A stretch of DNA of 40,592 bases from Bacteroidota bacterium (lineage in GTDB: Bacteria; Bacteroidota; Bacteroidia; Chitinophagales; Saprospiraceae). Below are positions 24,471-32,409 of the stretch, piece after piece; position 1 is the stretch's first letter, and every line of letters starts with the position of its first letter. Both the position numbers and the translations under genes were made by a program. A model generated the notes under the pieces. The model saw only the letters and a list, made by a program, of their open reading frames with translations. It was not told where the DNA came from and made no database searches. The stretch spans positions 1 to 40,592 of the forward strand of contig JAHEAR010000032.1 in assembly GCA_024642665.1 (NCBI GenBank), read 5' to 3'.

Positions 24471-27374
24471 ATGTCAAAGAATGGAACTCAAGCCGGCTTT
24501 GCACAGCGGCACATCGGTACCTACGAGCCGGTAGAATTGAAGGAAATGCTGGAGGTGATTAAAGTCAATAGCCTCGATCAGTTAATGGATGAAACGATTC
24601 CGGATTCCATCCGCCTTCGCCAAAAACTCAATATTCCGCATGCACTTAGTGAACAGGAATATTTGAGACATATCCAGCAGATTGCCTCCATGAATAAGGT
24701 GTTCAAGTCCTATATCGGTCTTGGTTATTATGGAACGCATACCCCATCCGTGATTAGAAGAAATATCTTTGAAAATCCGGGTTGGTATACACAGTACACA
24801 CCGTACCAGGCAGAGATATCTCAGGGGCGTCTGGAAGCCTTGCTGAATTTCCAGACAATGGTTAGCGATTTGACCGGCCTCCCCATAGCCAATGCATCTT
24901 TGCTGGATGAAGGAACAGCTGCCGCAGAAGCCATGACAATGCTGTACAATGTTTCGGCCAAGAAATCCAAATCAGGTGATGGTCATGCGAATTATTTTTT
25001 TGTAGATCAAAATATTTTCCCACAAACTATACAGGTGCTTCAATCACGGGCAGAGCCAATTGGTATTCAGCTGATCATCGGTGATTGGCAAACATGGGTA
25101 CCGGATGAAGAATGCTTTGGTGTCATCCTTCAATACCCGGATTCAAAAGGAATAGTCAATGACTACAATGGTAAGGTGGCTGAATGGCAAGAGGCAGGTA
25201 TCAAAGTAGCCGTCATCAGTGACCTGATGGCCCTGACGCTTTTAACACCACCGGGAGAATGGGGAGCAGATGTTGTAGTTGGCAACTCGCAGCGATTTGG
25301 TGTTCCGATCGGATATGGAGGACCACACGCTGCTTTTTTTGCAACAAAAGAATCGTATAAGCGAAATATTCCTGGTCGCATTATTGGGGTCTCGGTTGAC
25401 CGGAAAGGTAACCGTGCGCTTAGAATGGCTTTGCAGACCAGAGAGCAGCATATCAAGCGAGAGAAGGCGACTTCAAATATCTGTACTGCTCAGGCCCTGC
25501 TGGCGATCATGGCAGGCATGTATGCTGTATATCATGGTCCTGACAATCTAAAAGCAATTGCACAGAATATTCACGGCAAGGCAGCCGCAGTTCATCATCA
25601 CCTCTCCAACTTAGGGCATAAACCGGTCAGTGGCTCCTTTTTTGATTCGTTGACGATTAGTTTTTCGACAGACCAGATGAGTGCCATTCGCACAGAAGCC
25701 GAGAAACATAAAATCAATTTTCTGTATACAGCAAGTGATGTGCGTTTAAGCATTGATGAGACTGTGTCTGATGAAGATTTGACAGCGATTTGTAATGTAT
25801 TTTCGACTGCACTTGGAAAGCCAGTGTCCGATAGAGTACATGGACAAAATGAAATGATGATTTCGGATGCTTTGCTGAGAAAAGACACTTATCTGACACA
25901 TCCTGTTTTCAGCATGTATAGGACTGAAACTGAAATGATGCGCTATATTAAATCATTGGAGAATAAGGATCTTTCTTTGATGCACGCCATGATCCCTTTG
26001 GGTTCTTGCACAATGAAACTTAATGCGGCATCTGAAATGTTCCCGGTGAGTTACCCTGAGTTTTCAACACTGCATCCTTTTGTTCCAAAGGATCAGGCAG
26101 CCGGATACTACAAGGTGTTTGAAGAATTGTCTTCCTACCTGAATGATATCACCGGAATGAAAGCCTGCTCTTTGCAACCTAATTCCGGCGCACAAGGCGA
26201 ACTCACCGGTTTGCTGACGATGCGCGCATATCACCTGGCCAATGGGGATACAAATCGAAATATTGTACTGATTCCCGAATCAGCGCATGGCACCAACCCC
26301 GCCAGCGCAGTTATGGCCGGTATGAAAGTGGTCGTGACTAAATGCGATGCGCGAGGAAATATAGATATAGAGAATATGAAAATGCATGCAGAAACGCATG
26401 CAGCCAATTTGGCCGGCGTGATGGTTACTTATCCATCAACCTATGGTGTTTTTGAAACGACCATTAAGGAGCTTTGCAAAATGATTCATCAGAATGGAGG
26501 CTTGGTCTATATGGATGGAGCAAATATGAACGCACAGGTAGGCCTGACCAGTCCGGGATCTATCGGTGCCGATGTCTGCCATCTTAATTTGCATAAAACT
26601 TTTGCCATCCCCCATGGTGGTGGCGGTCCCGGTATGGGACCAATTTGCGTGAACGAAAAACTTGCACCCTTTTTACCCGGACACACGTTTGCTAAAGTAG
26701 GCGGGGAGAAGGCTATAGATGCCGTAAACAGTGCCCCTTGGGGTTCCGCAAGCATTCTGCTCATTTCCTATGGTTATATCAGAATGCTCGGAGCAGAAGG
26801 CACTACCGCTTCCACCGTACACGCGATTTTGGGATCCAATTATATCAAAAGCAGACTTGAATCCAGTTATGATATTCTCTACACCGGAGAAGCAGGCCGT
26901 ACAGCACATGAACTGATTATAGACCTTCGACCATTTAAGTCCGCTGGAATTTCTGCGGAGGATGTTGCCAAAAGATTAATTGATTACGGCTTCCATGCAC
27001 CAACATTGTCTTTTCCGGTGCCCGGAACGATAATGATTGAACCTACGGAAAGTGAATCAAAAGCAGAATTAGATTTGTTTTGCGATGCTTTAATTCAGAT
27101 TCGAAAAGAGATAGATGATGTGGCAGCAGGCGTTGCAGAAGCAAACAATAATGTGTTAACCAATGCACCACATACGCTTGGTGATCTTACTTCGGATAAG
27201 TGGCCTTACCCATATTCCAGACAAATAGCAGCATACCCGCTACCTGAATTAATGCATCGCCATAAGTTCTGGGCTTCTGTCGCCCGGGTTGATAATGCCT
27301 TTGGTGATCGTAATTTGGTTTGTACTTGTCCACCAATTGAATTATATTCTTCGACTGAAACAGAAGCGATTTGA
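24471..27374 (+). CDS. gcvP: Glycine dehydrogenase (decarboxylating), P-protein, single-chain form
   Basis: A 967-residue P-protein of the glycine cleavage system. It decarboxylates glycine with PLP and passes the aminomethyl group to the H-protein lipoyl arm. Both halves are fused, as in the long-chain form: an N-terminal half starting FAQRHIGT with YGTHTPSVIRRNIFENPGWY, and a catalytic half with PLP lysine Lys709 in CHLNLHKTFAIPHGGGGPGM. No gcvH or gcvT gene is beside it. The stop overlaps the TTG start of the following epimerase gene (TTGA), so the two are coupled in translation. Confidence 0.97.
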   Translation: MSKNGTQAGFAQRHIGTYEPVELKEMLEVIKVNSLDQLMDETIPDSIRLRQKLNIPHALSEQEYLRHIQQIASMNKVFKSYIGLGYYGTHTPSVIRRNIFENPGWYTQYTPYQAEISQGRLEALLNFQTMVSDLTGLPIANASLLDEGTAAAEAMTMLYNVSAKKSKSGDGHANYFFVDQNIFPQTIQVLQSRAEPIGIQLIIGDWQTWVPDEECFGVILQYPDSKGIVNDYNGKVAEWQEAGIKVAVISDLMALTLLTPPGEWGADVVVGNSQRFGVPIGYGGPHAAFFATKESYKRNIPGRIIGVSVDRKGNRALRMALQTREQHIKREKATSNICTAQALLAIMAGMYAVYHGPDNLKAIAQNIHGKAAAVHHHLSNLGHKPVSGSFFDSLTISFSTDQMSAIRTEAEKHKINFLYTASDVRLSIDETVSDEDLTAICNVFSTALGKPVSDRVHGQNEMMISDALLRKDTYLTHPVFSMYRTETEMMRYIKSLENKDLSLMHAMIPLGSCTMKLNAASEMFPVSYPEFSTLHPFVPKDQAAGYYKVFEELSSYLNDITGMKACSLQPNSGAQGELTGLLTMRAYHLANGDTNRNIVLIPESAHGTNPASAVMAGMKVVVTKCDARGNIDIENMKMHAETHAANLAGVMVTYPSTYGVFETTIKELCKMIHQNGGLVYMDGANMNAQVGLTSPGSIGADVCHLNLHKTFAIPHGGGGPGMGPICVNEKLAPFLPGHTFAKVGGEKAIDAVNSAPWGSASILLISYGYIRMLGAEGTTASTVHAILGSNYIKSRLESSYDILYTGEAGRTAHELIIDLRPFKSAGISAEDVAKRLIDYGFHAPTLSFPVPGTIMIEPTESESKAELDLFCDALIQIRKEIDDVAAGVAEANNNVLTNAPHTLGDLTSDKWPYPYSRQIAAYPLPELMHRHKFWASVARVDNAFGDRNLVCTCPPIELYSSTETEAI

Positions 27375-28336
27375 TAGTTGTCACCGGTGCGTTAGGATTT
27401 ATTGCGAGTGGATTCGTAAGTTATCTCAATCAATTGGGGTACACCGATGTGGTCGTAGTGGATGATTTTTATAAATGGCAGAAGGAGAAGAATCTCAAGA
27501 TGAAGAAAATCCACGATTGGGTTCATCGCGATTTATTCCTCTCGTATTTTGAAAAAACAGCTTCTCAAGTTGATGTCGTTTTTCACCTTGGTGCCCGAAC
27601 AGATACCGTGAGTGAAGACATCGCAGTTTTTGATAAACTCAATCTCGAATATTCCAAAGAAATTTGGCGCATTTGCACCGCTCACGCCATTCCTTTAGTG
27701 TATGCTTCAAGTGCTGCTACCTACGGCGATGGCGCTTTCGGTTTTAGTGATGCACATGAATTAGTCGATCAGTATATTCCCCTCAATGCCTACGCTCGTT
27801 CAAAGCATCAGTTTGATCAGTGGGTATTGAAACAAAAAGACACACCACCCAATTGGTACGGTCTTAAATTTTTTAATGTCTATGGGCCGAATGAATATCA
27901 TAAAGCCCGAATGGCTTCGGTGATTTTTCACGCATGGCATCAGATAGGGGATACCGGGAAATTAAAGTTGTTTAAATCGCATCGACCCGATTATAAAGAT
28001 GGAGGACAAATACGAGATTTTATTTATGTGAAAGATGTCCTGCAAATGGTGTGGGATGTATTTGATCACAAACCCCCATCAGGACTGTATAACGTAGGCA
28101 CCGGGCTGGCCAGAACATTTGAAAGTCTGGGGAGTGCCACTTTTCACGCATTGAACAAACAGACGGCCATTGAGTACATAGAGATGCCGGAAGATCTTCG
28201 GGAGAAGTATCAGTATTTCACAGAAGCAAATATGTCCAAATGGAAAGCTGCAGGACTGCCATTGCCGGCAACTTCATTGGAAGATGGAGTGAAAGATTAT
28301 GTGCAGCAATATCTTAATGCAGGTGCTTATCTCTAG
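27371..28336 (+). CDS. hldD: ADP-L-glycero-D-manno-heptose 6-epimerase-like (HldD/RfaD), TTG start
   Basis: A 321-residue extended short-chain dehydrogenase. The NAD-binding start is right at the N-terminus (IVVTGALGFIASGFVSYL), the active site has VYASSAATYGDG and tyrosine/lysine in NAYARSKHQFDQW, and the sugar-site stretch FFNVYGPNEYHKARMASVIF matches HldD. It would complete the heptose precursor of LPS inner core. The start codon is TTG at 27371, overlapping the gcvP stop; the first in-frame ATG is residue 44, after the Rossmann motif. The third glycine of GxxGxxG is alanine here (G6, G9, A12). No other LPS gene is nearby. Confidence 0.88.
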   Translation: MIVVTGALGFIASGFVSYLNQLGYTDVVVVDDFYKWQKEKNLKMKKIHDWVHRDLFLSYFEKTASQVDVVFHLGARTDTVSEDIAVFDKLNLEYSKEIWRICTAHAIPLVYASSAATYGDGAFGFSDAHELVDQYIPLNAYARSKHQFDQWVLKQKDTPPNWYGLKFFNVYGPNEYHKARMASVIFHAWHQIGDTGKLKLFKSHRPDYKDGGQIRDFIYVKDVLQMVWDVFDHKPPSGLYNVGTGLARTFESLGSATFHALNKQTAIEYIEMPEDLREKYQYFTEANMSKWKAAGLPLPATSLEDGVKDYVQQYLNAGAYL

Positions 28337-28343
28337 GATGTAG

Positions 28344-28844
28344 TTATTCGAATGTAGGATCAGTAGGTCGCAGTCCCTGATAATAAATCAGATACCATCC
28401 ATCATCTAATTTCGCAAATCGCCGTTTCATATAAAGATTGGTCCCTTTCATTTGAATCCAGTGCTCTATGATTCGCTCATTGACCACCAGATACCAGTGA
28501 TCAAAATTACCTCCCGGATCCGTAAATCGATTATGCTTTTGCCAATTATCTTTTTGCCAGAAATACCGCTCAGGTACTATAGTATCATTGCTTCCGGTAG
28601 TGGCAGGCAACCCCTCAAGAGGAAAGATGATATGCTTCATTTGATAGGCCGAATCTGCATGGAATTGGTCAAAGAAGGCTACAAAATCATCCGGCAACGT
28701 GTCGACCTCCGACTGGTCGTTTACCTCCTGATCAGAAGTTTTTATTTTCTGACCACAACTGCTGATGTAAATCGGAAGCAAGACCATGGCGCTCAAGGCA
28801 ATATACCCAGACCACGTCCGGAAGCAATTTGAATTTAATATCAT
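28344..28844 (-). CDS. Predicted lipoprotein, DUF4348-like
   Basis: A 166-residue protein. A signal segment (YIALSAMVLLPIYISSC) ends in a lipobox-like ISSC with Cys30 as the lipid site. The mature part has FVAFFDQFHADSAYQMKHII followed by FPLEGLP, then WYLVVNERIIEHWIQMKG and a GWYLIYYQGL tail, resembling Bacteroidota DUF4348 lipoproteins, though I am not certain. The gene begins inside the 3' end of the phosphopantetheinyl transferase gene, overlapping it by 113 bases in another frame. An ATG at 28787 would shorten the overlap to 56 bases but would leave a poor signal segment. It is convergent with the hldD-like gene, 7 bases apart. Confidence 0.72.
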   Translation of the reverse strand: MILNSNCFRTWSGYIALSAMVLLPIYISSCGQKIKTSDQEVNDQSEVDTLPDDFVAFFDQFHADSAYQMKHIIFPLEGLPATTGSNDTIVPERYFWQKDNWQKHNRFTDPGGNFDHWYLVVNERIIEHWIQMKGTNLYMKRRFAKLDDGWYLIYYQGLRPTDPTFE

Positions 28845-29430
28845 AAGTCAAATGTATGTCTTCAAAAATGATTTCCCCCAATGCACTTTGATTTTCAAGA
28901 TTTATTTCGGAGATGAAAAGATGTTCGCGAAATCCCAGTTTTCTCTTTCCATAAGCTTTGTACAAACATTCCTTGGCACCCCAAAGCATATGCAGGTAAG
29001 GCAGATCATCTTCTGCGTTTTGGATAAAGAGAACATCATCAGGGGTTAAAAATCGGTCTGCGATCCGTCGTACAGTATCAGAATATATCTGAACATCCAC
29101 ACCGCAAGGAAAGTCACTAATCATCGCACCACACCAAAGTGCACTATGGCTGATCGAAATATGTTTGTCAACGCCAAGTAGATAAGGCTTACCCAAAGGA
29201 TCATATAAGCATTGAGGCCGGTCAGGCCGGTCCGCAATGAGGTATAGCAGATCCCGGCTGGCCACCCATTCACTTTGTTTTCTGGGGGAAAGACTTTTGA
29301 GGATGGTGAATTCCTCTTCATTAAAATTGCGTCGCTCAAGATCAACCTTACCCCCATGCTGGCCGATAGCCACCACGGATTTTTGATAGATAATTTTTTC
29401 CAGAATTTTCACCGGGACAAAACTAATCAT
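28732..29430 (-). CDS. 4'-phosphopantetheinyl transferase (Sfp-type)
   Basis: A 232-residue enzyme that attaches the phosphopantetheine arm of CoA to acyl or peptidyl carrier proteins. Motifs: KPYLLGVDKHISISHSALWC (substrate phosphate histidine region), the Mg-binding CGVDVQ with Asp112, and WGAKECLYKAYGKRKLGFRE (WxxKEALxK type). The size fits the Sfp/AcpT-like class. No polyketide or peptide synthase gene is present in the window, so its role may simply be primary fatty-acid ACP. The final 113 bases overlap the lipoprotein gene start. Confidence 0.92.
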   Translation of the reverse strand: MISFVPVKILEKIIYQKSVVAIGQHGGKVDLERRNFNEEEFTILKSLSPRKQSEWVASRDLLYLIADRPDRPQCLYDPLGKPYLLGVDKHISISHSALWCGAMISDFPCGVDVQIYSDTVRRIADRFLTPDDVLFIQNAEDDLPYLHMLWGAKECLYKAYGKRKLGFREHLFISEINLENQSALGEIIFEDIHLTYDIKFKLLPDVVWVYCLERHGLASDLHQQLWSENKNF

Positions 29431-29507
29431 CTCTGTTCAACATCTTGCTATGACTATTAGCATTCCATGTTCTGACGGATGGAAAGACCTGCTACCATCT
29501 GTTTTGT

Positions 29508-29515
29508 TACATTTG
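29508..29515 (+). promoter_or_regulatory. -7 box (TACATTTG) for dcd
   Basis: Exact match to TAnnTTTG, 24 bases before the dcd ATG at 29539, which supports that ATG rather than the in-frame one at 29479. Confidence 0.5.
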
Positions 29516-29538
29516 CTTTTTTTATAGCCATACTGGAA

Positions 29539-30075
29539 ATGATTTTAACGGACACACAGATTCTGGATGCCATCGAAAATGGCGATATAGTGATTACACC
29601 TTTTGACAAGGCCGGCCTTGGAACAAACTCGTATGATGTGCATTTGGCCGCTTATCTGGCCGTCTATGAAGACGATGTCCTGGACGCCAAAGCGCACAAT
29701 AAAATCAGGCATTTTGATATTGGTCCGGAAGGCTTTGTGATTCAACCCGGAGAACTTTATCTGGGCGTTACGGAAGAGTATACGGAGACGCATTGTGCAG
29801 TGCCTTTTCTCGAAGGTAAATCAAGTGTTGGTCGCCTTGGCATTGATATCCATGCGACTGCAGGAAAAGGGGATGTTGGCTATTGCAATACATGGACCCT
29901 TGAAATTTCTTGTGTCAAACCGGTCCGAATTTATGCCGGAATGCCTATCGGGCAGCTGATTTATTTTCAGGTAGAAGGCGCAATTGAAAATCTCTACAAT
30001 AGCAAGCCCGGAGCCAAATACAATCAACGATCAGATCGTCCCACCGAAAGTATGATGTGGAAAAATAAATTTTAA
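29539..30075 (+). CDS. dcd: dCTP deaminase
   Basis: The ATG at 29539 (MILTDTQILDAIENGDIVIT) gives a 178-residue enzyme of normal length; the in-frame 20-residue extension from 29479 lies upstream of the promoter box. Signatures are GLGTNSYDVHLAAYL near residue 28, LEGKSSVGRLGIDIHATAGK near 93, and YCNTWTLEISC with the catalytic glutamate. It deaminates dCTP to dUTP, feeding dTTP synthesis. It is divergent from the phosphopantetheinyl transferase gene. Confidence 0.95.
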   Translation: MILTDTQILDAIENGDIVITPFDKAGLGTNSYDVHLAAYLAVYEDDVLDAKAHNKIRHFDIGPEGFVIQPGELYLGVTEEYTETHCAVPFLEGKSSVGRLGIDIHATAGKGDVGYCNTWTLEISCVKPVRIYAGMPIGQLIYFQVEGAIENLYNSKPGAKYNQRSDRPTESMMWKNKF

Positions 30076-30112
30076 TGATCGCTTCGTAAATAATGCGGAG
30101 ATAAGTTGTTTT

Positions 30113-30421
30113 TTATTGCTTGTAGGTTTCGTTCCATGCATTCATACCACCGACTAAGTTGACTGTGTTTTCGATTTTAAATTGCGTCTCAAGAAGTTTT
30201 TGAGCTAAGCTGCTTCGACTCCCTGACTGGCAATATAAGACCAGATCAACATCTCCTAATGCTTTTAATTCGTCGACCCGAAAAGGTAGTTCTGTCACGG
30301 GGATATTAATCCCGCCAATATTAAATTCATCATGTTCATGCGGTTCCCGCACATCTATTAATGTAGGAGATTCGCCGGATTCTATTTGCTGGCGCAAATC
30401 AATAATCGTAATATTTTTCAT
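30113..30421 (-). CDS. Single-domain rhodanese-like protein
   Basis: A 102-residue rhodanese domain. The active-site loop is LYCQSGSRSS with catalytic Cys64; DVREPHEHDEFNIGGINIPV near residue 22 is the typical substrate-side motif. It is predicted to be cytoplasmic, since no signal peptide is visible. Possible roles are sulfur transfer or protein binding. It follows the PASTA-protein gene on the same strand by 18 bases, so both are probably co-transcribed. Confidence 0.93.
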   Translation of the reverse strand: MKNITIIDLRQQIESGESPTLIDVREPHEHDEFNIGGINIPVTELPFRVDELKALGDVDLVLYCQSGSRSSLAQKLLETQFKIENTVNLVGGMNAWNETYKQ

Positions 30422-30439
30422 AATGAGGACATTAATATG

Positions 30440-31219
30440 TTAAAAACAATCGTCAGGCCTTATACGGCTGATCGAAACATGCACAGGGGAGTCCATTTTG
30501 ATCATACTGCCCGAAGCCAAAGGCTCCTGGCTAATGATGTAGGCTGAGTTTCTGTCTGTGATACTATCCAGTTCCTTAACACTTCCCAATTTTAAATTAA
30601 TATTTTCAAGAAGAAAAAGTGCTTCTTCCAGCGTCTTACAGCTTAGATCAGGTACTTCCACATCACCACCGGTTTTAGCAGAAATTACAAAGTCCAGGTA
30701 ATCTCCTTTTTCAATTTGTATTTCATTGTTTCTTCCCTTAGCACTGGTGATAATTTCCCCCTTATAGAGTACGCTAAGGATTTGTCCGGGGTCGCCCGGA
30801 TCGAATTTAGTATCAACAATTCGGGATTTAATTTGAAAATGATCGGAAAGTTCCTGCTTCTTGCGTTCGTAACTTTTTCCATACATTTCCGGAAGTCTGC
30901 CGGAAATAATTTTATCCTTCCCGCGCTTGGTAATAGTCACATAGATCATGCGGTTTGATTTTACTAAAGAGGAAGGTATTGGATTCTGCTTTAGAATGAT
31001 TCCACCGGGTCGCCCCAGGATATGCAAGGAGTCCTGAATGCTCATGCGAAATTTTCTTTTGGTGGCATCAGCCAGAGCATCATCATACTTGTATCCGGTA
31101 TAATCGGGCATCGCTAATTCCTCCCCATGATGGGTATAAACTTTTAACCAAAGGAAAGAGGCCAGCAGGCAGATACCCAGAAACACAAGAATCGCAAGTA
31201 TCGTTTTTCGGAAATCCAT
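30440..31219 (-). CDS. Membrane-anchored protein with three PASTA domains
   Basis: Starting at ATG 31219 (MDFRKTILAILVFLGICLLA), the protein has 259 residues: one N-terminal membrane helix and a periplasmic part of three PASTA domains (MPDYTGYKYDDALADATKRK; LPEMYGKSYERKKQELSDHF; VPDLSCKTLEEALFLLENIN). PASTA domains bind peptidoglycan or beta-lactam-like ligands; here there is no kinase domain, as is common in Bacteroidota. An in-frame ATG at 31264 is possible because a -7-like box (TACTTTTA on the minus strand, 31298-31291) lies about 30 bases before it. The longer 31354 start is upstream of that box. It is followed by the rhodanese gene. Confidence 0.88.
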   Translation of the reverse strand: MDFRKTILAILVFLGICLLASFLWLKVYTHHGEELAMPDYTGYKYDDALADATKRKFRMSIQDSLHILGRPGGIILKQNPIPSSLVKSNRMIYVTITKRGKDKIISGRLPEMYGKSYERKKQELSDHFQIKSRIVDTKFDPGDPGQILSVLYKGEIITSAKGRNNEIQIEKGDYLDFVISAKTGGDVEVPDLSCKTLEEALFLLENINLKLGSVKELDSITDRNSAYIISQEPLASGSMIKMDSPVHVSISRIRPDDCF

Positions 31220-31536
31220 GCTCTTAATATAGATTAAAAGATTCCCTTCTTCTTTCTCTGTCATTTTTAGTACTGCGATTTTGTAAGTTGTAAAAGTAGG
31301 AAAAGTATAGCTGAAGCAAAGGGCAATTGAAACGGCATGGAATGAATTTTTCATCCCCGGATGGTTTGTCCTTTGTCACCTGAAAAGACGTTCAAAAGGT
31401 TCCCTTTATTTTATTTGAATAGAAATTGAGGGTGGATTTTAAGTTTTACTCGAAATCCAGATCTTCAAAGTGCTTTGAATCTTGATTTTTTCGCATATAA
31501 ACGTGGTATGAAAATTGCTTTTAATGTAATCTAAGA
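31220..31536. other. Divergent intergenic region
   Basis: 317 bases between the PASTA-protein and LuxR-type regulator genes. On the minus strand it contains a -7-like box at 31298-31291. On the plus strand no clear -7 box for the regulator was recognised, and no other gene was seen. Confidence 0.6.
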
Positions 31537-32214
31537 ATGACTACTCCAAACGCAAATTATATTTCAATCTTTATTGCTGATGACCACAGGTTATATGTGG
31601 AAGCACTAAGCATTGCCCTTGAAAATTACCCTTTGATGCAAATCCGCACCATAGGAACAGCAGCTGACGGAGAAGATTTGCTGGCCAATTTCCCTAAAGA
31701 TTTGCCAGATATCCTTCTATTGGATTTGAATATGCCGGTGATGAATGGGTTGGAAGTTATTCCCTTGCTCAAAAAGAAATATCCCCGGTTACGCATTATG
31801 ATCGTCACGAACTACAGCGACGCAAAATTTGTTCGTGAATGTCTTCAGGTGCATTCAGTTTCAGGATATTTTCTTAAAACGAGCGGTCTTGATGAGCTTA
31901 TAAAAGCCTTGCAGGAAGTCATGCTGGGCAATCTGTATATGAGCAAAGGCCTGCAGTTGTATCCAAAAGAAAATGGAGATGAAAATGAAGTTGATGTTTT
32001 TGATGAAACATTCCTCGCCAAATACAATCTCACAAAAAGAGAATTGGAAATCCTGGGATTAATAGCCCAGGCAAAAAGCAATGCCCAAATCGCCGATCAT
32101 CTTTTTATTAGCCCTCAGACAGTAGGCGCCCACAGAAAGAATATCATGCGAAAACTGAATATCTCCTCTACCGCAGGCCTCGTTCGCTTTGCCATCGAAA
32201 ACTTAGCAGGCTGA
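31537..32214 (+). CDS. NarL/FixJ (LuxR-type) response regulator, orphan
   Basis: A 225-residue regulator. The receiver has the acidic DDHR start near residue 15 and phospho-acceptor Asp63 (DILLLDLNMPVMNGLEVI); VTNYSDAKFV and YFLKTSG supply the switch residues. The C-terminal LuxR helix-turn-helix is KYNLTKRELEILGLIAQAKS followed by NAQIADHLFISPQTVGAHRK. No histidine kinase gene is adjacent. It lies about 200 bases before a block of T9SS-exported surface proteins and may control them, but that is inference. Confidence 0.94.
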   Translation: MTTPNANYISIFIADDHRLYVEALSIALENYPLMQIRTIGTAADGEDLLANFPKDLPDILLLDLNMPVMNGLEVIPLLKKKYPRLRIMIVTNYSDAKFVRECLQVHSVSGYFLKTSGLDELIKALQEVMLGNLYMSKGLQLYPKENGDENEVDVFDETFLAKYNLTKRELEILGLIAQAKSNAQIADHLFISPQTVGAHRKNIMRKLNISSTAGLVRFAIENLAG

Positions 32215-32409
32215 TCCAGGTTGCAAAAACTTGGCCAATTTTAGCTTAAATGCTTGGAAATTGAATATTTAAGTTACTTTTGGGTACCCTCCACTGTATT
32301 TTATGGACTTGTTTAATTACATTTAGATCGGATATACCACCGATGCTGAGTGTTACTTTAATGATGTGCGATGAACAATAGTTAATACTTAATAATCCCT
32401 TTATATACT

